64,000 nt of DNA. Origin: Bicyclus anynana. Its lineage: Eukaryota; Arthropoda; Insecta; Lepidoptera; Nymphalidae. Each line of letters opens with the position of its first letter. Position 1 is the first letter of the stretch. Shown piece by piece: positions 56,045 through 64,000 of the stretch. A program made the translations under genes and the position numbers. The stretch is taken from contig NC_069085.1 of the NCBI RefSeq assembly GCF_947172395.1, forward strand, positions 7,658,112 to 7,722,111, given 5' to 3'. The notes beneath the pieces were generated by a model. It had not been told where the DNA came from. It worked only from the letters and a program-made list of their open reading frames with translations, and ran no database searches.

Positions 56045-56251
56045 TAAAGCCGGATTTACATTTGTCTTTCGTGTCGTGTCGTGACTCATCAGAACAGAAT
56101 CGATATCATACATTTTGTATGCGGCACATCAGAAGCCATTACAACATGTCACAACACATAAGTGTAAACATTGCCATATAAAATGTATAATACCGATTTT
56201 GTTCTGATGCGTCACGACACGACATGTCAGACAAATTTATATCCGGCTTTA
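56045..56251. mobile_element. MITE with ~80 bp terminal inverted repeats
   Basis: The left end starts TAAAGCCGGATTTACATTTG and the right end finishes CAAATTTATATCCGGCTTTA. The inverted homology continues inward for about 80 bases at roughly 85% identity (GTCGTGTCGTGAC, CATCAGAACA). Only about 45 bases separate the arms, so the whole element could fold into one hairpin. No clear target-site duplication is visible, so its superfamily is not assigned. Confidence 0.75.
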
Positions 56252-57531
56252 GTCGTGATACCTCTAAATACTATCGTTACAAATGTTTAAATGTTAGTTA
56301 TAAATTTATGTCAAAATTCCTGTTTATCATTAATGAATTGTGGTATCGTTATTGGTATGTTTTATGCCAAAAAGGATGTAGTAAAATTATATACACGTAT
56401 CATAAGTTATATTTATTTAATTATAATATTATGCCTATATTTAAATTTAAGCTAAATATGATGAAATTGAAACATTTAAATAGGAAACTTAAATACATAA
56501 TATCTGGTTATAGAAACTCAGTCTATATTAAATATTCACTTTTATTTATTAAGTAGACACGTAATAATGTAATTTTATAAAATAATCAAAACTGCCAAAC
56601 TATTATAAAATTTTCCAAATATACCGTAATATTTACATGTACATACTTGTTAATTCCTGTTTTAATACATAATTCCACTATGAGGCTTTATAATAGCAGC
56701 CTACCACGCAAATGGATTTAGAAGTTTTACTTTGTTAATTTTTATTGTTATATTGTGTAATTTGCACTTATTTGCAGTGTAGAATATTTTCAATTTATTA
56801 TCATGGTCGTCAGTGGCGTAGCTAGATATATGATGGCAGGACAAAAAAAATCCGCGGGCCTATGGCTCGAAGAGGCCACAGCCCAAGAGGCCGTAGGCTC
56901 AAAAGTAACAGTATCTTTTAATGTTACGTGAAGATTTTTCTAGGGCCCATCCAATGAAATCACGTTGGACCTCAGATGGTATAGTTACGCCATATATGGA
57001 CCTTTTCTTTGTTATTGTTATTAAGTCAGTAGGTAAATAAAATATCGTTTTTAAATTATATTATATTTATCGAGAAAAATTATAACCTGGCACTCAGTTG
57101 AATATGAGTAGGTACATCTTGAAATGTCCACGTATAAAGCGAAATTTTCATATTTTCTTTTAGATAATATGAAAACTAATGTCCTCAGTTGCCAGACGTT
57201 AAGCTAAATGGCTCGCCTGTGTGTAAACTTTAAGGCCAACCCTTAAAGTCTCTAAATTTAAATTTAAAGATGTCAAAAATAGCTTTTCAATTGTACAAAA
57301 AATGTTATTTTAAATTTCAAGGACATACCAATCCGTTGTCTAATTTCTTTTTTGACTCCACAAAAACAAATTCCTAATGTAAGTTATAATTGTCAAAGTT
57401 ATTAGGATCACGATTGTGCCCAAGGAATATTAAATAACCTGGAATTTGATCCTGTCATTTTTAGTTTTGAACACACACTTATAGTTTAAAAATATAGCAC
57501 ACTAACAAACTTAGTCTTGAATTATTGTATA
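56252..57531. other. intergenic AT-rich DNA with one hAT-like MITE
   Basis: Between mib1 and DHX16. It includes an open frame of 110 residues at 56224-56556 of AT-rich composition with no recognisable domain, which I do not accept as a gene. The only structured item is a degraded hAT-like MITE (56811-56996). Confidence 0.6.
56811..56996. mobile_element. degraded hAT-like MITE
   Basis: The left end CAGTGGCGTAGCTAGA and the right end TATAGTTACGCCATAT match the terminal repeats of the 55545 element. Candidate 8-base flanks ATGGTCGT and ATGGACCT agree at 6 of 8 positions. It is older than the UTR copy. Confidence 0.6.
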
Positions 57532-57695
57532 CTAGCGTATGCCCGCGTGAAACTCAATGTGAACTTTCAACTACCCTAACCTTTCAATCATTGATAAGAG
57601 CTTTCTAATGACATTAACAAACACATCAAACAAAAAATCAACGCGTGATGGCGTGACCAAGGGATATATCGATTCGTTTTTATATATGAATATAG
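57532..57695 (-). mobile_element. short Helitron copy
   Basis: On the minus strand it ends CTAG after the family's GC-rich 3' end; the plus strand reads CTAGCGTATGCCCGCG and then CTCAATGTGAACTTTCAACT. This is the arrangement of the 26919 Helitron, here without its minisatellite. The other end is ATATAGAT. Confidence 0.65.
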
Positions 57696-58600
57696 ATTAT
57701 GATTTTGACTGATAATAAGAAATATGTTCAGTGTTTGAGAAAATAACTTAGTTGCCTTAATTTAGAGTTTAAAGTTAAATTAAATTAAATTAATTTAAAT
57801 TCTTCACAACCACTTTTTATTTTTTATTGATACAAATATAAAGATCTCTTTCGAAAACGTTTCATTTGTCACTGGTGATTTTTATTTTTTTATATATATG
57901 AAATATAGTATAATACTATATATTATAAGTACGGTTGGCACAGATTTCTTTATAGACTCCACACATAAGTTGTCTACTTTTTTGAGGGATTGTGTTAGAT
58001 GCCTAAAATGCGTCTCTGTCTACACTTCTAAGAATTATTCAATGATGCCTGTAAACTAAGCCTTGGTACTTGAAATAAATGAATGATATTTTTAAATCTT
58101 AGTTTTCCAGTATTGTTATTCGTAGGTATTTTTTAATTATAATGTTTTGGTTAAGCTTTTTATGTTTATCAATGCTTTGCAAATGAATTATTAATGATTA
58201 TTTAAGAATAAAAATATTTAATAAACATGTATTTTTTTTCGTTCTATACCTATTTATTTCAAATAACAGATTATCTTTATGAATTATTAGAATTATAAGT
58301 TAAATTTGATTTAAATTTCTTTCAATTGAATTTTTGTCAAGGTTATAGCTCCTTTGACGAGCCCGAAATTATAAACTGAAGAAATAATTGCAAAATGCAA
58401 TTTTGGCTTAAAGAAGAAAAAACATACACGAAAAAACATTTTAAAAATTTATCTCCAGAAACTGATATTTCTACTAGATGGCAGAAAACTTATAAGTTTA
58501 TCATTTTGGTTTACTTACTGTTTTCCTATTATTGAGGTAGTGTAGGTATTGAAAACTAGAAAGTAATTAACAACAAGAAAACAACATTTTTCCTTCGCCT
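57696..58600. other. AT-rich noncoding stretch
   Basis: Low-complexity AT-rich sequence, including a TAAATTAAATTAAATTAA run near 57776. I see no exon, no RNA gene and no clear mobile element. Confidence 0.5.
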
Positions 58601-58865
58601 TTATTTTTAACGCGGAACGCGCGACTTCGTTCACGAGATATTGAGTTTTCACAAATCTCGCAGGAAACGTAGATTTTCCGGAATATAAAGTAGACTATGT
58701 GTTAATTCAGTATATACATAATCTTTCTGCATTCCAAGTTACAACCATTTCCTTTCCAAGCTTAGAAAATTTGTCGTGAAGGAGTAACAGTAAGTACCTA
58801 ATGAATGTACGCACCCACGGACATACCGTGACTTTCAATGTTAATGTAGTGAAATTATTACATAT
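58601..58865 (-). mobile_element. Helitron copy, GCGACTTCGT family
   Basis: The plus strand reads GCGCGACTTCGTTCACGAGA, followed by the family body GTAGATTTTCCGGAATATAA and CTGCATTCCAAGTTACAACC. This is the reverse-complement layout of other copies here. The terminal CTAG itself is degraded. Confidence 0.55.
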
Positions 58866-59167
58866 GTCCATAGATAAGAGTAGATAGATTTGCTGTTAAA
58901 AGAATAATAATTGCAAGAGTAAGACTGCGCGATTGTGAAATCATAAAGGCAGGACGGGACTTGTAAGTGTTTTGTCTCCATTAGCGTATACATCTTTTTT
59001 TGTATGTTCTCAATGTTATTGGTGGCAGACGCATGTTTCGTGTTCTATTACAGTTTCAAACAATATAAATTTCGTGTAGTAGTAGGTACCTATATGAAAT
59101 GAGGGTCCGAAATATATCGATATTAATTATTAAAAGTTAAGGATTTTTGTTAAGTATTTAAAATTCG

Positions 59168-59392
59168 ATGTGATATTTTAAGAAATTAAATATCACGTGT
59201 CTCAAACGGTGAAGGAAAAACATCGTGAGGAAACCTGCTTAACAGAGAATTTTCTTTATTCTCTGCGTGTGTGAAGTCTGTCAGTCCGCATTGGGCCAGC
59301 GTGGTGGACTATTGACCTAACCCCTCTCAATAAGAGAGGAGACTCGAGCTCAGCAGTGAGCCGAATATGGATTGATAATGACGATGATGATT
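59168..59392 (+). mobile_element. tRNA-derived SINE, 5' truncated
   Basis: It starts in the body block TTTAAGAAATTAAATATCAC and keeps CACGTGTCTCAAACGGTGAA, GAAGTCTGTCAGTCCGCATT and GCTCAGCAGTGAGCCGAATA, with a GAT-repeat tail. The tRNA-like head is missing. Confidence 0.85.
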
Positions 59393-59539
59393 TAATATGC
59401 GCGTTCCGCCCGGGCCCATCTAAGTATTAACGTACGACGCTCGTCTACACCACGGTCGTTCCCGGCCTCGGCCCACCTTAACACGGTCTTATCTATATCA
59501 TACCGATGATACGTTAATGATTGATTCTATAACAATTAC

Positions 59540-59985
59540 TATCAGATTTCTATGATAATGACTGGGACTGATGGCTTTCTGTGATCTCCAGAGCTCACGA
59601 AACCAACGACTCATCTTGGGAGGTGGGTCGACATTGTCATTTGTCGTTGATACTAGTTATTTTATTTTATATCAGCAGACGACAAAATACGAAATGAGAA
59701 AATTCTTAGGATATCGAAATTAATCGATGTAGATTAGCAAACCGAAGAGGCAGTGGGCGGGCCATATTTGACGCAGAACAGATGGCAGTTTGGGCAGACG
59801 TGTTCTGAACTGGAGACCACGTACCAGCAAGCGCAGTGTAAGACGCCCTCCAGCTAGCTAGATGGCCCGACGACATTAAAACGTAATGGGGAGTGGCTGG
59901 ATGAGGAAGGCGGAGGATTGTGTGTGATGGCGCGCTCTCGAAGAGGCCTAGGTCCAGCTGCGGATACAGGCTGATTTTGAAACGG
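59540..59985 (+). mobile_element. RTE-like LINE C-terminal fragment
   Basis: The degraded translation includes GRRVLNWRPRTSKRSVGRPP and RWPDDIKR, matching the C-terminal tail of lepidopteran RTE-type elements. It then reads GCCTAGGTCCAGCTGCGG, the analogue of the AAAGGCCTATGTCC tail seen elsewhere. Frameshifts and stops show that it is inactive. Confidence 0.65.
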
Positions 59986-60515
59986 TCAGAATTTCCTTAA
60001 AAAAATTGGTAATCTAAATAATCGTGATCGTTAGGATCGCTAAGTGGAACGTAGCCATTGTTTATAGTTCATATTATCAAACAGGCTAGAACCCGGAACT
60101 GTTTTAGAAACAAGGGTGGTGCCTAATGTCAATGTCAAATGGTAAGCCAAAATTCTGACAGTGACAGTTACAGTTACAGATGCAGCAGTATTTTTACTTT
60201 ATTAATTTTGTAATTAAGAAAAAAATAAAGACTATATCAATAAAACACACATAATTTAACAATAATATTATCATTTATAGTAAAAAAAAGTTCATAATAA
60301 AATATAGTCCTCATATTCACGTCACGCAAGTCACGTAAGATAAAATCGTACATCGTATTGCGTTTTGAAACAATTGGTTGCACTCAAGTTGTATGCTTAA
60401 ATTATTTATTAATTCCAATTTCTAAGAGAAAAGTACGAATGGTTAAGAATTAAGATGCATTATTAAAATGTAATTATATATACATTAAGACCGCATTGGT
60501 GTGACAATCATAAAA
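59986..60515 (+). other. upstream region and 5' UTR of DHX16
   Basis: This stretch must contain the start of transcription of the downstream helicase gene unless there is an unseen 5' exon further away. A GTCAATGTCAAATGG ... TGACAGTGACAGTTACAG cluster near 60130-60178 is the only structured piece. No TATA box can be assigned with confidence. Confidence 0.35.
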
Positions 60516-60844
60516 ATGGACAAGCGTGCAAAAAGGCATCACTCTTCAGACTCTGAAAGTGCTGAAGAGACTCGATTAAAAGATTTAAAAGAACGTGATG
60601 AATTCGCGAAAAGACTAAGAACACGTGATGAGGACAAAGTAAAAAAAGTTGCAGAAGGCTCAAGCAAAAGGTCCTATGAAGAAGCGGCTAAGCGCTTAAA
60701 ACTAGAAGCTGAGGGCCGAGACAAAATATTGCCTAAGCTTCGTATTCAATCAAGGCGGAAATATTTACAAAAAAGGAAGGAAGACAAAGTTGTTGAATTA
60801 GAAGACGATATAGCAGATGATGAGTATCTGTTTGATGAAAGCAT
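60516..60844 (+). CDS. DHX16: DHX16 exon 1: charged N terminus
   Basis: It begins MDKRAKRHHSSDSESAEE, a basic and then acidic, serine-rich start, followed by LKDLKERDEFAKRLRTRDED and YEEAAKRLKLEAEGRDK, which are conserved in DHX16. The donor is AGCAT|GTAAGT, leaving two bases of a codon. An upstream in-frame GTG at 60501 is not used as start because the ATG at 60516 has better context. Confidence 0.88.
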
Positions 60845-63595
60845 GTAAGTTTTTCATTATTTTTATACTAGCGGACCCGGTCAAGCTTCGCTTTGACTTA
60901 TGTGCACTTCTTCCCTATCCCTAAATCTTTATTTGTCGAGTTTTTATTATTTTTAAGATGTATTCTGGTATTCTTGGCAGAGACAAACCCAACTAATCAA
61001 AAACCATGAAAATCGGTCCAGCAGATCTCGAGTTATAAGTGTTGTAACAAACCCGACTTTCTATTATAATATATAGATTTCATTCTCAAGTTGATTTGTC
61101 TAAATAAATAAGTATCCCACTAGTAATAGTTGTAGGTACTAAAGACTGACATTTCTGGTCTCGACAGTTCATGTTCATTCATGTTCTCCAGAAATACATA
61201 CATTGATAATTATGTAGATTATCCATCTATAGATGTTATATCCAGGCTTTAGCTGAAAAATATAATCAAAAATTATGTTTAAGATTGACAGAAAAAGAAA
61301 AGCGAGACAGGGAACACAAGAAAACAATATTACAATTGGCTAAAGAACATGAAAAAGCACGTGAATTGGAAAATGTGCAGAGGTATCACATGCCACAGGA
61401 TCTTGGGAAAGGTGAAAAAGGTAATCTAACTTTATGTAAATAAGATGGTAACTTAAATAATATGATGTATATGAATAAAAAGATTTTCTTATAGTAAGCT
61501 TTACTAATTACAAATTTAATTTTAGGAGAGTATGTAGAAGTTGATGAAAATGAAAAGTTACCACACTCTGAGCAAAGAAAATGGGAACAAGAACAAATTA
61601 AATCTGCCTTTTTCAAATTTGGTGCAAAAGATGCCAAAGCTCAAGAAGAATATGAATTATTGTTAGATGAACAGATTGATTTCATTCAAGCCCTTCAGTT
61701 AGAAGGCAATAAAGAAAAACAGGAAGAAGAAAAAATATCAGAATACCAAAAGGCTAGACTAACTATAGAAGAAACAAAAAAGTCCTTACCTGTGTATCCT
61801 TTTAGGGAAGCATTGATTGAAGCAATTAAAAATTATCAAATACTTATAGTTGAAGGGGAAACTGGTTCAGGCAAAACTACACAGATACCACAGTATTTGT
61901 ATGAAGCTGGATTCACTGATGATGGTAAAAAAATTGGATGCACTCAACCAAGAAGAGTGGCTGCTATGTCAGTTGCAGCCAGAGTAGCTCAGGAAATGAA
62001 TATTAAACTGGGCAATGAAGTTGGCTACAGTATAAGGTTTGAAGATTGCACATCTGACAGAACTGTAATCAAATACATGACAGACGGTACACTACACAGA
62101 GAGTTTTTATCAGAACCAGATTTAGCATCCTATAGTGTTATGATTATTGACGAAGCTCATGAACGAACTTTACATACAGACATTTTGTTTGGTCTAGTAA
62201 AAGACATTACAAGGTTCAGACCAGATTTAAAATTACTTATTTCAAGTGCTACATTGGATGCTGAAAAATTTTCTACATTTTTTGATGATGCCCCAATTTT
62301 TAGAATTCCTGGTAGAAGATTCCCTGTTGATATGTATTATACAAAAGCACCAGAAGCAGACTATATAGATGCTTGTGTAGTAACAGTATTACAAATACAT
62401 GCCACACAGCCACTTGGTGATGTTCTAGTTTTCCTAACTGGTCAAGAGGAAATAGAAACATGTGTTGAAATGTTACAAGACAGAACAAAGAGAATAGGCA
62501 AAAAATTAAAGGAACTCGTTATACTACCTGTTTATGCAAATCTACCAAGTGATATGCAGGCTAAAATATTTGAGCCCACTCCTGAAGGAGCTCGTAAAGT
62601 AGTACTTGCTACCAACATTGCTGAAACATCACTTACTATAGACAATATTATTTATGTTATTGATCCAGGGTTTGCTAAACAAAATAATTTTAATTCCAAA
62701 ACTGGTATGGAAAGTTTAATGGTGGTCCCAATTTCTAAAGCATCAGCGAATCAAAGAGCTGGTAGAGCTGGCAGAGTTGCTCCAGGTAAATGTTTCAGAC
62801 TTTACACAGCATGGGCATATAAGTATGAACTAGAAGACAACACTGTACCGGAAATTCAAAGAATTAATCTAGGAAATGCTGTGCTTACACTGAAAGCTTT
62901 AGGTATCAATGATCTTATACACTTTGATTTTCTGGATCCCCCTCCTCATGAAACTTTAGTCCTTGCATTAGAGCAATTGTATGCACTTGGTGCACTTAAC
63001 CACCATGGAGAATTGACCAAAGCTGGGAGAAGAATGGCTGAGTTTCCTACAGATCCTATGTTAGCAAAAATGCTTTTAGCAAGTGAAAAGTAAGTTACAT
63101 TTTTAGTATAAAAAATAAAATGAATAAATTTACATGATTACTTGTATATGTCTATTAATAGATGTCTTTAAATTTTAAATATTTATTTACAGATACAAAT
63201 GTTCAGAAGAAATAGTTTCTATTGCGGCTATGTTATCAGTGAACAGCTCAGTCTTCTACAGACCAAAAGACAAAATTATTCATGCTGACACTGCAAGAAA
63301 AAACTTTTTCCATAGACATGGTGATCATTTAACATTGATGAATGTATATAACCAATGGGTTGATTCAGATTATTCTATACAATGGTGTTATGAAAATTTT
63401 ATACAATACAGGTCTATGAAGAGAGCTCGTGATGTGCGAGAACAATTAGTGGGTCTTATGGAAAGAGTAGAAATTGAAATGGTATCAAGTATAGCAGATG
63501 ACACAAATATCCGCAAAGCTATCACAGCAGGCTATTTTTATCACATCGCCAAATTCTCTAAAGGGGGACATTATAAAACTGTAAAACATAATCAA
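60516..63595 (+). CDS. DHX16: DHX16/Prp2 pre-mRNA splicing DEAH-box helicase, 3'-incomplete
   Basis: This is the orthologue of human DHX16, yeast Prp2 and Drosophila l(2)37Cb, the ATP-driven RNA helicase that activates the spliceosome before the first catalytic step, in the nucleus. Four exons join in frame to 811 codons: 60516-60844, 61284-61420, 61526-63089 and 63193-63595. Motifs in order: GETGSGKT (residues 266-273), TQPRRVAAMS, DEAHER (from 364), SAT (396-398), FLTGQEEIE, TNIAETSLTI and QRAGRAGR (565-572), then the winged-helix, ratchet and OB-fold region. The ATG at 60516 has A at -3 and G at +4. The protein lacks the extra N-terminal ~150 residues of human DHX16, as I recall is also true of the fly protein. 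The last ~80 residues lie beyond the window. Third positions are AT-rich. Confidence 0.96.
60868..61077 (-). mobile_element. short Helitron-like element in DHX16 intron 1
   Basis: The plus strand runs CTAGCGGACCCGGTCAAGC ... ATATATAGA and is flanked by A on the left and T on the right, the Helitron AT target. Reversed, it starts TCTATATATT and ends CTAG. It is 210 bases long and noncoding, starting 24 bases inside the intron. Confidence 0.75.
61284..61420 (+). CDS. DHX16: DHX16 exon 2
   Basis: The acceptor at TTTAAG|A was chosen because only it keeps the frame and aligns with the family: it yields DES-I-LTEKEKRDREHKK, matching the conserved segment before LAKEHEKARELE and QRYHMPQDLG. The more canonical-looking TATATCCAG before 61246 would put a stop in frame. 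An AG before 61233 is also in frame but would insert 17 residues not expected in the family. The donor is AAAAAG|GTAATC. Confidence 0.8.
61526..63089 (+). CDS. DHX16: DHX16 exon 3: helicase core
   Basis: One long exon carries the two RecA-like domains with all helicase motifs, including DEAH at 62149-62160, and the start of the C-terminal helicase-associated domain (LEQLYALGALNHHGELTKAG). The acceptor is AATTTTAG and the donor GAAAA|GTAAGT. No frame break occurs over 520 codons. Confidence 0.96.
63193..63595 (+). CDS. DHX16: DHX16 exon 4: ratchet and OB-fold start
   Basis: The acceptor is TTATTTACAG. The exon encodes YKCSEEIVSIAAMLSVNSSV, FYRPKDK, DHLTLMNVYNQW, QWCYENFIQYRSMKRARDVR and ITAGYFYHIAKFSKGGHYKT, all conserved in the DHX16/Prp2 family. 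The donor is AATCAA|GTAAGT. No following exon is seen up to 64000. Confidence 0.95.
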
Positions 63596-64000
63596 GTAAG
63601 TTCTTACATTTTAATTATATTAACAATATGCTGTACATTTTGCTGGAGAGTATTTCTTTTGTAAATAGATCTTGAAATACATCCCATAAAGGCATCCTTA
63701 TAATTATGACGTGTTTTACGTATTTTAATACATGGATAGATAAAGGAGTACTTTGTATGAAAATGTAAAAAAAAATATTTTTTAGTTAAGAAATATTAGT
63801 TGTGCAATTTGGCTCCTTTATGTGGACTCGTCAACACCTTGAAGTTATGGGAAATACTCCAGAGCACCCTGTATAATAATAGCTGCTAAATGCTGGTATC
63901 TCAAGATCTTTTTGTTTGGAAGTACATGCAAGAGGCCTATGTCTAGCAGTGGATGTCCATCAGCTGCTAATGATGATGAACAGTATACATATATAATTCC
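63596..64000. other. DHX16 intron 4 (incomplete) with RTE tail
   Basis: No coding exon is visible after the donor at 63596. An RTE-like tail at 63880-63985 reads GGAAGTACATGCAAGAGGCC then GCAGTGGATGTCCATCAGCT and a GATGATGA end, in sense orientation. Confidence 0.65.

Noticed and set aside
56224..56556. 110-residue plus-strand frame
   Set aside because: AT-rich composition, overlaps the end of a MITE, no recognisable domain or splice structure.
60501..60515. GTG start for DHX16
   Set aside because: Eukaryotic initiation at the ATG at 60516 has a strong context and matches the short insect form.

Overview
This window looks like a nuclear chromosome segment from a ditrysian moth or butterfly. 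The evidence is spliced genes with GT-AG introns, an AT-rich background, and a dense load of repeats typical of Lepidoptera. These include tRNA-derived SINEs, short Helitrons ending in CTAG, RTE- and Jockey-type LINE tails, and hAT, Harbinger and pogo-like MITEs. I cannot name the species.

Layout: bases 1-49,690 hold no exon I can defend. They are AT-rich noncoding DNA with dozens of old mobile-element copies and a few GC/CpG-rich patches (about 5.1-5.7, 10.6-11.0, 11.6-11.8, 19.1-19.4 and 38.0-38.8 kb) that could be promoters, 5' exons or conserved noncoding elements. Bases 49,693-55,488 (+) hold the last six exons of mind bomb 1 (mib1), an E3 ubiquitin ligase of Notch signalling: the last ankyrin repeats, three RING fingers and the natural stop codon. 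Its N-terminal half is not visible upstream. Its introns carry a duplicated piece of coding exon, a fold-back MITE, a SINE and two fragments of one Jockey-like LINE. A 301 bp hAT MITE sits in the probable 3' UTR. Bases 55,921-60,120 are intergenic and repeat-bearing. Bases 60,516-63,595 (+) hold the first four coding exons of DHX16/Prp2 (Drosophila l(2)37Cb), a spliceosomal DEAH-box helicase; about the last 80 residues lie past the window edge.

The two genes share orientation but show no functional link: one acts in Delta endocytosis and Notch signalling, the other in spliceosome activation. Their base composition differs sharply (mib1 exons very GC-rich at third positions, DHX16 AT-rich). 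No CRISPR array, operon, phage or other prokaryotic system is present. The most noteworthy points are a His-to-Asp change at a zinc-ligand position in mib1 RING2, the exon-fragment duplication, a Helitron that carries an 11 bp minisatellite, several MITEs with readable target-site duplications, and a perfect 26 bp hairpin.
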